Assembly: GCA_964395095.1 (NCBI GenBank)
Contig: CAYMZZ010000004.1
Coordinates: 186,001-250,000, forward strand
Source: CAYMZZ01 sp964395095
Lineage (GTDB): Bacteria; Bacteroidota; Bacteroidia; Chitinophagales; Chitinophagaceae
DNA: 64,000 nt
Direction: 5' to 3'
The translations under genes were made by a program, and so were the position numbers. A model generated the notes under the pieces. The model did no database searches. It worked only from the letters and a program-made list of their open reading frames with translations, and was not told where the DNA came from. Below, in pieces: positions 34,121-41,787 of this stretch; the first letter of the stretch is position 1; the number at the start of each line of letters is the position of its first letter.

Positions 34121-35653
34121 ATGGCGAGTATTATAGATATTAAAATACCGAAAGCGATTGCCAATGCCCTGCGCATTCCACCCAACGATGCTCGTCGCCA
34201 GCAGATAAGGGTGCTGAAAAAACTGCTGAAGAAGGCGCGATTTACCGAGTTTGGTCAACGCTATCATTTCGATCAGGCTTTATTGCAAAAGGATCCGGTG
34301 GCCGTGTTTCAGCAACAGGTGCCCATACACGATTACAACAAAATTTATACGGAATGGTGGCAGAAGACGCTGGATGGCGTTCCCGATGTGGCCTGGCCCG
34401 GTAAGATCAAATATTATGCGCTCAGCTCCGGCACTTCGGAAGCGGCCAGTAAGTATATTCCCGTTACACGCGATCTGCTCCGAAGCAATCAAATCAATTA
34501 TATCCGTCAGCTCATCAGTGTATTCAGCTATGAGGAGGCCAACAAAAAATCTCTCACACGCGGATTCTTGATGCTGGGCGGCGCCACCGATCTGCAAAAA
34601 GGCAGTGCGGGCTGGTATGCCGGCGACCTTAGTGGCATCCTCGCCAAGAAAAGGCCGTTCTGGTTTCAGACTTTTTATAAGCCTGGTGGACGAATTGCCG
34701 CCATTCGCGACTGGAATCAGAAGCTGACCGAAATAGTGGAGCATGCCAAAGATTGGGATATCGGTTATATAGTAGGGGTGCCTGCCTGGTGCCAGATGTG
34801 TATGGAAATGATTATTGAACACTACAAAGTGAAGAATATACACGAGATCTGGCCCAATTTCGGCGTATTTGTGCACGGAGGGGTGGCATTTGAACCTTAT
34901 AAGAAAGGCTTTGAAAAATTATTGGGAAGACCCATCATTTATATTGAGAACTATCTCTCCAGCGAAGGGTTTATCGGCTTCAAAACACGCGAACATGCCA
35001 AGGGCATGCAACTGATCCTGAACAACAATATTTTCTTTGAATTTGTACCCTTTGATGAAAAGAATTTTGATGCGGATGGCAAGTTGGTAGAGAAGCCCGA
35101 AGTGCGCATGATACACGAAGTGGAAGCCGGTAAAGAATATGCCCTGCTGATGAGTACGAATGCCGGCGCCTGGCGATACCTTATTGGTGATACCATCAAG
35201 TTTGTGGATATAGACAAGCACGAAGTGGTGATCACCGGCCGTACCAAGCATTTCCTGAGCCTGGTGGGCGAGCACCTGAGTGTGGAAAATATGAATCGCG
35301 CCATACAACTGGTGAGCGAGGAACTCAATATCAGTATTCCGGAGTATACCGTAACCGGCTTTTCTTACGAGGGGCTATTCGCGCACAGATGGTATGTGGC
35401 TACCGATGACCAGGTAGATGCGGATGAACTACGCAAAAGAATTGACCAACACCTGCGACAGCTCAACGACGACTATGCTACCGAAAGAGACAGCGCGCTG
35501 AAAGAAGTTTTTATAGAAGTACTCACCGAGGAGCGGTTCATGAAATTTATGGAACTAAAGGGCAAGCTGGGCAGCCAGCATAAGTTTCCACGTGTAATGA
35601 AGGGCAAAATGCTCGAAGACTGGAAGCGGTTCCTGGAAACGGGAACACTGTGA
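34121..35653 (+). CDS. GH3 auxin-responsive-promoter family protein (acyl-adenylate type)
   Basis: A 510-residue member of the GH3 family. Plant members are acyl-amido synthetases joining amino acids to jasmonate or auxin through an adenylate. The ATP-binding ALSSGTSEAASKYIPV and the later YALLMSTNAGAWRYLIGDT, VVITGRTKHF and VEVL-type blocks are present. Bacterial copies are common in Bacteroidota but their substrates are unknown. Cytosolic, no signal peptide. Followed by an 8-nt-period repeat and the LysE gene. Confidence 0.9.
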   Translation: MASIIDIKIPKAIANALRIPPNDARRQQIRVLKKLLKKARFTEFGQRYHFDQALLQKDPVAVFQQQVPIHDYNKIYTEWWQKTLDGVPDVAWPGKIKYYALSSGTSEAASKYIPVTRDLLRSNQINYIRQLISVFSYEEANKKSLTRGFLMLGGATDLQKGSAGWYAGDLSGILAKKRPFWFQTFYKPGGRIAAIRDWNQKLTEIVEHAKDWDIGYIVGVPAWCQMCMEMIIEHYKVKNIHEIWPNFGVFVHGGVAFEPYKKGFEKLLGRPIIYIENYLSSEGFIGFKTREHAKGMQLILNNNIFFEFVPFDEKNFDADGKLVEKPEVRMIHEVEAGKEYALLMSTNAGAWRYLIGDTIKFVDIDKHEVVITGRTKHFLSLVGEHLSVENMNRAIQLVSEELNISIPEYTVTGFSYEGLFAHRWYVATDDQVDADELRKRIDQHLRQLNDDYATERDSALKEVFIEVLTEERFMKFMELKGKLGSQHKFPRVMKGKMLEDWKRFLETGTL

Positions 35654-35663
35654 TGATGCTTAT

Positions 35664-35832
35664 TTGTTGATTCGTTGATTTGTTTAATCGTTCCCTGGTT
35701 TTGCATATTATTGGGGTTCATGCAGTATGCTTTTAGCCTGTACTTTACCGTAAACTTTTCAACCCAACAAATCAACAAATCCCGAATTAGCAAATCAACA
35801 AATCAACAAATCAACAAATCAACGAATCAACA
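35664..35832. repeat. 8-nt-period repeat AAATCAAC with inverted arm
   Basis: The right part (35764-35832) contains aaatcaac units at an 8-nt step, ending gaatcaac just five bases before the LysE ATG. The left arm (35664-35684) is on the other strand; 20 bases of it pair perfectly with 35813-35832. It separates two genes pointing the same way. Confidence 0.75.
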
Positions 35833-35836
35833 TCTC

Positions 35837-36466
35837 ATGATCGATGCCTTACTCAAAGGTTTTTTACTGGGTTTATTGCTGACGATCGGAGTAGGGCCTG
35901 TTATATTTTCCATCATCAAGCAAAGCATCAACAATGGCCCCCGGGGTGGGTTTGCTTTTGTTGTGGGCGTATCGGTCAGCGACCTGGCGCTGGTGCTGAT
36001 CAGCAATGTATTTACGGAATTATTTCGCAGCATCAGCAGCCTGCAGTTTGAGATAGGTGTTGCGGGCAGCATCTTCCTGATCATCATGGGTATTTATTTT
36101 CTTTTCTTCAAGAAAGTACCCGTCAACGATCAGGGGCAGCACCTGCTGGTGCAGATACGCGGTATGCAATATGCGCGCATCGCCCTCTCCGGGTTCTTGA
36201 TGAATATACTGAACCCCGCCATCTTTCTTTTTTGGATTACGGCCTCCAGCACGTTCATTTCCTATTCGGTTACCCATCGGGTGGTGATATTCGCCACCGG
36301 ATTGCTGGTATTGCTGGCAGGTGATACAGCCAAGGTATTGCTGGCCGGCAAAATCCGCAACCGGCTTACGCCACACAATATCCAAATCCTCAACCGCATC
36401 AATGGCATGATCCTGATCGGCTTCGGCATCGCCATGGTTTGGTGGCTGATTCGGCAGTTTACCTGA
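35837..36466 (+). CDS. LysE/RhtB family amino acid exporter
   Basis: Inner-membrane exporter with about six helices that removes amino acids or related small molecules. The N-terminus LLKGFLLGLLLTIGVGPVIFSIIKQSI with GVGP and the NGPRGGFAFVVGVSVSD block are typical. The ATG at 35837 is chosen because the upstream in-frame extension is just translated repeat (NQQINKSTNQ). About 209 residues, normal for the family. Confidence 0.9.
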   Translation: MIDALLKGFLLGLLLTIGVGPVIFSIIKQSINNGPRGGFAFVVGVSVSDLALVLISNVFTELFRSISSLQFEIGVAGSIFLIIMGIYFLFFKKVPVNDQGQHLLVQIRGMQYARIALSGFLMNILNPAIFLFWITASSTFISYSVTHRVVIFATGLLVLLAGDTAKVLLAGKIRNRLTPHNIQILNRINGMILIGFGIAMVWWLIRQFT

Positions 36467-36651
36467 GTTCCCGCCTCTATTTGTTAAATTTATCTTGTTT
36501 TCGTTGCCTGCTTAGCCCAAAGGCTGCGCTGTTGTTTTACCTTTTGGCCCTCAAGCGAATTGCAGCATCGCTAAAGCGAAAGATATTGATACCCAACCAA
36601 AGTACTCCAACTACCAGCACCACTGCGGGCACAACCATTGTTGTAAGAAAC

Positions 36652-37173
36652 ATGCTGCGCGTGTTCCTGTGTGTTTTAACCCTATCGCTGTTGGCTTATC
36701 CCCCGGAGGCCAAAGCACAGAAGGCATGGTTATTCTTAAAGAAAGGCTATAAGAAAAAACGCACCTGGATGGAAGGCGACCGCATCATGCTCCGCCTGCC
36801 CGGCGATACAATTGTAGGGGGATTGATTACGCATTTGCGCGACGATACTATCTACCTGCTGGGCAAGCCCATTCCCGTCGACAAAGTGGAAGCCGTGGTA
36901 TTGCGGCAGAAAGGCTCGGCGAAGCTGGAAATACCCCTCAATAGTCTGCTGATCATTACGGGCGGTGTGGTGCTTACCACGGTGGGTCTTACGCTGAGCG
37001 GACAGGTGAACGAAAAGGAGGCACTCACCGCCGGACTTACGATTGGCTATGGTCCCCTGTTGGTGATGAGTATTGCGCGCAAAGTAAAGGCCGGCCGGCG
37101 TGAGTTCAGGATAGGGAAAAAATACCGCTTGCAGTTGCTCGATATTCATGGTGTGCGCCGAAGGGCATTTTAA
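36652..37173 (+). CDS. Hypothetical secreted or membrane-associated protein
   Basis: A 173-residue protein with a clear signal peptide (MLRVFLCVLTLSLLAYPPEAKAQ). The mature part has a beta-rich segment (GDRIMLRLPGDTIVGGLITHL, then IYLLGKPIPVDKVEAVVL), two hydrophobic stretches around residues 105-145, and a basic C-terminus. Not recognised, though the KKGYKKKRTWMEGDRI opening is reminiscent of uncharacterised Chitinophagaceae proteins. The ATG at 36652 is chosen for the signal peptide. It precedes mtgA by 49 bp in the same direction. Confidence 0.6.
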   Translation: MLRVFLCVLTLSLLAYPPEAKAQKAWLFLKKGYKKKRTWMEGDRIMLRLPGDTIVGGLITHLRDDTIYLLGKPIPVDKVEAVVLRQKGSAKLEIPLNSLLIITGGVVLTTVGLTLSGQVNEKEALTAGLTIGYGPLLVMSIARKVKAGRREFRIGKKYRLQLLDIHGVRRRAF

Positions 37174-37222
37174 AAGAGCTGATGTACTGCCTGCAGATCT
37201 TTTTATATTGCGCCCTGACAAC

Positions 37223-37927
37223 ATGAAAGCATTCTTATTAAAAGCATGGCGCTGGTTCAGAAAGATCTTCCTGATACTTTTTGTAAGCCAGTTGCTGTAT
37301 ATCATTCTTCTGAAATGGATAGACCCGCCCATCACCATAACACAACTGGTGAGCTGGGTAAGTGGTCATGGCCTCAAGCGCGATTATGTGGATGCGTCCG
37401 AGATATCTGACCAGGCCCGCCTGGCGGTAATTGCCTCCGAGGATCAGCTTTTTGCCGATCATAGTGGTTTCGACTGGAAGAGTATTCAAAAGGCAATGGA
37501 GTATAATCAAAAAAAGCCGGGGCGCATCAGGGGCGGCAGCACCATTAGCCAGCAGGTAGCCAAAAATGTTTTTCTCTGGCAGGGCCGCAGTTTTATCCGC
37601 AAGGGACTCGAAGCCTATTTCACCTTTATGATTGAATGGATCTGGGGTAAGGACAGGATACTGGAAGTGTACCTGAACGTGATAGAAATGGGGGATGGCA
37701 TATTTGGCATAGAACGGGCGGCGAATATTTATTTCAACAAAAAAGCAAAAAACCTCAGCGCCCGCGAAAGCGCCCTAATTGCCGCAGCGCTACCCAATCC
37801 CAAACGCTATAAAGTAAAGCCACCATCGCGCTACGTATCGGCACGCGCGCAAAAGATTATGCAACAAATGCGATTTATAGCGCCGGATGAGGATGTGAGG
37901 AAGCTGGTGCAGAGGCGTGAATCGTGA
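37223..37927 (+). CDS. mtgA: Monofunctional biosynthetic peptidoglycan transglycosylase
   Basis: Inner-membrane GT51 enzyme that polymerises lipid II into glycan strands, without a transpeptidase domain. One N-terminal transmembrane segment (residues 12-32) is followed by the GT51 core with the catalytic Glu in ASEDQLFADHSGFD and the RGGSTISQQVAKN motif. The 234-residue length fits MtgA. Start at ATG 37223. The C-terminal residues RRES and the TGA stop are encoded by a GTGARKC heptamer repeat. Confidence 0.94.
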   Translation: MKAFLLKAWRWFRKIFLILFVSQLLYIILLKWIDPPITITQLVSWVSGHGLKRDYVDASEISDQARLAVIASEDQLFADHSGFDWKSIQKAMEYNQKKPGRIRGGSTISQQVAKNVFLWQGRSFIRKGLEAYFTFMIEWIWGKDRILEVYLNVIEMGDGIFGIERAANIYFNKKAKNLSARESALIAAALPNPKRYKVKPPSRYVSARAQKIMQQMRFIAPDEDVRKLVQRRES

Positions 37928-38356
37928 GGCGTGAGGCGTGAGTTTGGGTTTAAGGTTTAGGGTTTAAAGTTTAATGTTTTTTTGGGGCGGAAATAAACGG
38001 CATAGATAAACGTAGATATGTGTTTCAGGATATGCCTTTCAACATTAATTCAGCCTTCAATTTTGATAAAGAAGAAGTACTTATCCTGTAGTGCTATCGT
38101 CGCGTTCTTTGCGAATTCTTAGCGCTCGTTGCGTTGAAAACTCTCTCGAATAGGTAGCTGTTGCCGTGCCGGAAAGATTTACCGCAACGAGCGCAAAGAA
38201 TCCGCAAAGAACGCGACGATAGGTTTATAGTACAAGTAGGATACATCTTCTTCAAAAAAATTAAAACCAAACCCACCCACCAACCTTAAACTTTAAACCC
38301 TAAACTCTAAACAAAAAACATAAAACGTAAAACGTACTACGTATTACGTAAAACGT
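37912..38356. repeat. Composite repeat region between mtgA and the NadR-like kinase
   Basis: No gene is seen between 37928 and 38336. From left to right: GTGARKC heptamers (37912-37943); GGTTTAR heptamers (37944-37976) whose inverse arm is at 38282-38312, with 19 bp perfect pairing (37956-37974 with 38286-38304); a near-perfect 40-bp hairpin (38094-38133 with 38183-38223) of the TCGTCGCGTTCTTTGCG family nested inside; and ACGTNNT heptamers (about 38325-38356) reaching into the kinase 3' end. The elements are nested and not overlapping. Confidence 0.85.
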
Positions 38357-38900
38357 CCTCCACTGCTGCAATCGCCTGTTCCAGTCTCTCTCCTTCCTGT
38401 CCCTTAATTTCTACCCAGGGAACGGATTGATTTATCATCAGGTCTTTATAGATCAGAAATAGCTTTTGCCGCGTTTCGAGGTCGGGATATTCGCGGAGCT
38501 CATCGCGCACCCAGGGAAGATCCGTATTGCAGAGCAGGTAAAGATCGTATTGACGCTCCACAATTTGTTCCAGCACATAGGGGTGACATTGACCGAACAC
38601 AAACTCGCACCACACTTTCATCACATACATATCGGTATCGATAAACAATGGCAACCTGCCACCAGCTTCGAGCAATTGCTGTGATTGATTTTCCAGCTCT
38701 GCATAATGCTCATCTTCCAGCGCCAACTGGCCTTTGGCAATGGTGAGCAGATCGTCGAATACATAATCGGTACCATTCGTCAACAGAAACTCCCGTGCAA
38801 ACTCGGGTACCCAGCGGGTTTCAAAATACCGGGCCAAAGCGGCTGCCAGCGTACTTTTGCCGGTGCTTTCGGGACCAATGATGACGATTTTTTTTATCAT
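38337..38900 (-). CDS. NadR-like AAA family ATPase (putative ribosylnicotinamide kinase)
   Basis: A 187-residue P-loop kinase with Walker A in IGPESTGKSTLAAAL, resembling the C-terminal ribosylnicotinamide kinase domain of NadR; blocks WVPEFAREFL and LFIDTDMYVMKVW also fit. It would phosphorylate nicotinamide riboside to NMN in the cytosol. It lacks the adenylyltransferase and HTH domains of full NadR. PnuC, the matching permease, is 1 kb away with a GyrI-like gene between. The last residues LRNT and the TAG stop are encoded by an ACGTNNT repeat. Confidence 0.85.
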   Translation of the reverse strand: MIKKIVIIGPESTGKSTLAAALARYFETRWVPEFAREFLLTNGTDYVFDDLLTIAKGQLALEDEHYAELENQSQQLLEAGGRLPLFIDTDMYVMKVWCEFVFGQCHPYVLEQIVERQYDLYLLCNTDLPWVRDELREYPDLETRQKLFLIYKDLMINQSVPWVEIKGQEGERLEQAIAAVEDVLRNT

Positions 38901-38907
38901 TCCGGAG

Positions 38908-39243
38908 TGGTTGAATTGTTGAAATGTTGAATCGTTGAACTGTTGAATCGTTGATTTGTTGAACTGTTGAAAGTTGCTTTGTTGTATTGATTATGCATAC
39001 ATATCGGAGATAGTGCATCAGATTTATACTCTCGTACTATCGTCGCGTTCTTTGCGCATTCTTTGCGCTCGTTGCGGTAAAACTTCCTGAAATGCCAACA
39101 GCTTCAAATGCTGGCGAGCCTTTAACGCAATCCCGCCATGGCGGGACAAAGAATGCGCAAAGAACGCGACGAGAGCATTAAAGAATAAATACACCTACAA
39201 TAACAAAAAATACTCACGCCTCACGCCTCACGATTCACGCCTC
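38908..39243. repeat. Composite repeat region between NadR-like kinase and GyrI-like gene
   Basis: No gene lies between 38901 and 39234. It contains GTTGAAYY octamers (38908-38972), a hairpin of the TCGTCGCGTTCTTTGCG family (39037-39082 with 39121-39175; 26 bp perfect, 39040-39065 with 39148-39173) that carries an extra 16-bp palindrome TCCCGCCATGGCGGGA on its right arm (39130-39145), and a GTGARKC array (39212-39243) that is the exact inverse of 37912-37943. Confidence 0.85.
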
Positions 39244-39720
39244 ACGATGCTTAACAGGTATCCATATTTCTTCTTCCGAATCCGGATCATTGTTCCTGTA
39301 CCGCTCGCCCAATACTTCAAAATGCGGGCGGTTATCTAATTGGTATTCCGAATTCGGTATCCATGTTCCATAAATATATTGGAAAACTTCATTGTTGGCA
39401 CCCGAACCTTTGTAATCAAATACTGCATAAAGCCCGCCAGGCAACAGGAAGCTTTCCATACCCTGGGGTACCTGTTCAAAGTTGGCGACTTCCACAGCAG
39501 CCCATCTTTCAAACTCCCTGGATGGATTAAAGTTCGAAAAATAAGCGGGATCATAAACAGCCATCGAAATCAGGTCCTTATTCAGCGCATTGTTAATCGT
39601 TCTTCTTTCGGGCATAAAGGATTGCCAGAGTGCGGCAATTTTATAGTCGGCCAGGCTCATCGTCATTCGCCGACCCAGTAATTTCTTTTCCGTCAGTGTT
39701 TCTATTCTGGGTGTTATCAT
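39235..39720 (-). CDS. GyrI-like small-molecule-binding domain protein
   Basis: A 161-residue stand-alone GyrI-like/AraC effector-binding domain (SOUL-like fold), of the type that binds small hydrophobic or cationic ligands. The pattern IETLTEKKLLGRRMTMSLAD at the start and AVFDYKGSGANNEVFQYIYGTWIPNSEYQLDNRPHFE-like sequence (shown in parts: FDYKGSGANN, YGTWIPNSEY, RPHFEVLGE, EIWIPV) is characteristic. No DNA-binding domain. The final REA and stop TGA are encoded by the GTGARKC repeat. The gene is flanked on both sides by a 28-nt perfect inverted repeat (39019-39046 and 39795-39822). Confidence 0.85.
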   Translation of the reverse strand: MITPRIETLTEKKLLGRRMTMSLADYKIAALWQSFMPERRTINNALNKDLISMAVYDPAYFSNFNPSREFERWAAVEVANFEQVPQGMESFLLPGGLYAVFDYKGSGANNEVFQYIYGTWIPNSEYQLDNRPHFEVLGERYRNNDPDSEEEIWIPVKHREA

Positions 39721-39754
39721 TCTTTCTCAAAAGTTATTTTCGCCAAAGTACATT

Positions 39755-39902
39755 ATGTTTTCTTTGCGTTCGTTGCGACTTCTTTGCGTTCGTTGCGACG
39801 ATAGTACGAGAGTATAAATCTGCGGCTCTTTCTTCAAAAAATGCACATAAATAATTCAACAGTTCAACGATTAAACGATTCAACAATTCAACAGTTCAAC
39901 CC
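39755..39902. repeat. Repeat block between GyrI-like gene and pnuC
   Basis: Two direct copies of a 20-nt unit (TTCTTTGCGTTCGTTGCGAC) sit at about 39760-39800. They are followed by the 28-nt inverse of 39019-39046 (39795-39822) and by GTTGAAYY octamers in inverse orientation (39852-39902), the counterpart of 38908-38972. The stop TGA of pnuC begins this last array. Confidence 0.8.
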
Positions 39903-40480
39903 TTCAGCATTCCAGCTTTTTTCCTCCAGCTTGCCAATCCGAAAAATGCAAAAACCAATAGTATTAAATAATAGCCCGCTGTATTTTGCAGGCCTTTCAC
40001 ATAATAGAGGGGAATACTTACCGCATTGGTGAGAATCCACCAGTGCCAGCTTTCAACTTTCTTGCGGGTCATCAGCCACATGCCGGTAAATGCCGCGGCG
40101 GTAGCCAGGGCATCGGCCCAGGGTATGGCGCCTTCCCAGAAATACGATTTCAGGCTCGCGATAGCCAGCCAGGCCCCGGCGAAAATCAGCATGAAATAAA
40201 GGAGTTGAATGCGGATAAGCTTGCGGCTTGAGAATTGAATATGCAGGACCTTTTCTTTTCGCTCATCGCGCTTCGCCCACATAAACCAGCCATAGAGGCT
40301 CATAATGGTATAATAGAAATTAACCGTGGCTTCGCCCGGAAGGTGATAGCGAAAACTCAGGTACACATAGAGGCTGGTATTAATGAGCCCTACCGGATAG
40401 GTGTAGATACTTTCCTGGCGGCTGAGCCACACACTGGTCAGCCCCGAAATGATGGCGATGATTTCAAGAATGGGATCCAG
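39896..40480 (-). CDS. pnuC: PnuC family nicotinamide riboside transporter
   Basis: Inner-membrane facilitator with about seven helices for nicotinamide riboside (or NMN). The blocks YTYPVGLINTSLYVYLSFRYHL, NFYYTIMSLYGWFMW and WHWWILTNAVSIPLYYVKGL are classic PnuC. The frame is open to a stop at 40511. The conserved N-terminus (DPILEIIAIISGLTSVWLSR) is encoded, but there is no ATG, GTG or TTG ahead of it; CTG at 40480 gives the family-like start, while the first GTG (40432) would remove part of helix 1. Works with the NadR-like kinase by metabolic trapping. Confidence 0.88.
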   Translation of the reverse strand: MDPILEIIAIISGLTSVWLSRQESIYTYPVGLINTSLYVYLSFRYHLPGEATVNFYYTIMSLYGWFMWAKRDERKEKVLHIQFSSRKLIRIQLLYFMLIFAGAWLAIASLKSYFWEGAIPWADALATAAAFTGMWLMTRKKVESWHWWILTNAVSIPLYYVKGLQNTAGYYLILLVFAFFGLASWRKKAGMLKG

Positions 40481-40562
40481 GGATAAAGGGTTTTTCGTTG
40501 AAGAGTATGGCTACAGGCATTTGATCTGCAAGATACTAAATGCAGCCTGTATCACCTTCTCT

Positions 40563-41213
40563 TCAATACTGCCCCTTGCTGCGGAATATCCGAATACAAA
40601 ACAACAGTATCAGCAAGCCCAACAGCAGCCGAAGCCAGGTCATTTGGGGTGTTGACCATGTCAGCAACAGCAACCCCAGCAAAAAGGGTTCACATACGAG
40701 GCGATGCGAAGCGGGCAGTTGTGGCGAAAAATTCGTGGCGGGTGTTTGGAAAACATGTCGCCAAACAGGGCCGATACCCGTAAGCCGGGCATGCTCCGCC
40801 AGGAAGCTGCTCAGCAATACTACCGACCAGCCGGTGAAGTAAACAAAGGTTAATGGCACCTGTGCTGCGGAATCCCGGATCTGCCATACATAGGAATCCG
40901 CAGGTTGCCAATACTGCATCAACGCCAGTGCCGGCAGGCAGATAAGCGCTACCAGCAGGCTCCGGTGCAATACAGGGGGTATGGCCGGCAAAAATCGATG
41001 CCTGAGTTTTGTGAAGGAATAAGGCTGTGTAACCAGCGTAAATACCAGCACGCCTGTTTGCATCAGCACCGGCCAGCGTGCGTTTGCCTGATCGGGATCC
41101 ACACCCGGTATGATGCCGGCACCGGCAAAACAAATAGCTTTGAAAATGGTGTACCATAGCAGCAAATAGGATACCATACCGGGTACCAGCAATTGCATTC
41201 GTTGATTAATCAT
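40563..41213 (-). CDS. NnrU-like/ICMT-like membrane protein, divergent
   Basis: A 216-residue protein with about six hydrophobic segments. The C-terminal block ASHRLVCEPFLLGLLLLTWSTPQMTWLRLLLGLL matches in layout (given in pieces: LVCEPFLLG, LTWSTPQMTW) the NnrU and isoprenylcysteine methyltransferase-like motif VRHPLYLGxxLxxWATPxM, but the RHP triplet is changed to CEP. Function is therefore uncertain. It sits 82 bp upstream of the pnuC frame on the same strand. Confidence 0.6.
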   Translation of the reverse strand: MINQRMQLLVPGMVSYLLLWYTIFKAICFAGAGIIPGVDPDQANARWPVLMQTGVLVFTLVTQPYSFTKLRHRFLPAIPPVLHRSLLVALICLPALALMQYWQPADSYVWQIRDSAAQVPLTFVYFTGWSVVLLSSFLAEHARLTGIGPVWRHVFQTPATNFSPQLPASHRLVCEPFLLGLLLLTWSTPQMTWLRLLLGLLILLFCIRIFRSKGQY

Positions 41214-41292
41214 GGCTTAGCTTATCTTTTCATGGTTAAGTTCATGGTTAAGGTGCGGGAAAGTGCAGGTCGAAAACAAATTTCAAAGACCT

Positions 41293-41652
41293 TCATGCCC
41301 TGTCGGCTTTCACGATGTTTACTTCAATGGGACTGGCATTGCTGAGTATATCAAACAGCGGTGAAAATGCAGTACCCAGTTGTCGGATTTCCGCCTTTTG
41401 TTGTTCGGTGAAGTCGCCCTCGATCTCCACCTCCACGCGTATCTTTTGCGGATCAGATTCGTTGCCGGCCAGCAGACGCACCTGGCCCTTCATGTCGATT
41501 TCACCAATAAATCGTGAACGTACTTTGCGAAGTGAATAGCCCCGGGCTGCCGCATGGTACACCATGGCCACGCTCAGGCTGCCGGCCAGCGCCTGCAAAG
41601 CCAGCTCCCCATCCACCGATCCCGCTTTAAAAGAGGTAGTACCAATTTTCAT
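41293..41652 (-). CDS. OsmC-like protein lacking catalytic cysteines
   Basis: A 119-residue protein of the OsmC/Ohr fold: ELALQALAGSLSVAMVYHAAARGY is the central helix region, RVEVEIEGDF a strand, and SPLFDILSNASPIEVNI the closing block. OsmC and Ohr peroxidases rely on two cysteines, one in the central helix and one before the C-terminal block, but this protein contains no cysteine at all. It begins later than usual, and an in-frame stop 22 codons or fewer upstream excludes a longer form. It may bind rather than reduce a ligand. Confidence 0.75.
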   Translation of the reverse strand: MKIGTTSFKAGSVDGELALQALAGSLSVAMVYHAAARGYSLRKVRSRFIGEIDMKGQVRLLAGNESDPQKIRVEVEIEGDFTEQQKAEIRQLGTAFSPLFDILSNASPIEVNIVKADRA

Positions 41653-41711
41653 TTTTTTAGGAATAAGGTTATTTTAAGCAATAGTCACCCAGATTGTAAA
41701 GCCCGTTACCA

Positions 41712-41787
41712 ATCCATCCTATCCATCCTATCCATCCAAATCATGGTAATCATGGTAATCATGGTAATCATGGTAATCATGGTAATC
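41712..41787. repeat. 9-nt tandem repeats ATCCATCCT and ATGGTAATC
   Basis: Three copies of ATCCATCCT (41712-41738, last one imperfect) are followed by five perfect copies of ATGGTAATC (41743-41787). The rest of the 438-bp gap 41653-42090 shows no convincing gene; a minus-strand frame (41728-41970) merely translates the repeat as Tyr-His-Asp units. A similar ATG-rich stretch is at 62060-62092. Confidence 0.8.

Noticed and set aside
35675..35836. N-terminal extension of the LysE protein
   Set aside because: The extension translates the octamer repeat into Asn/Gln/Ser-rich sequence before the conserved first helix.
37912..39902. CRISPR array
   Set aside because: Units are 7-8 nt without unique spacers, and no cas genes are present.
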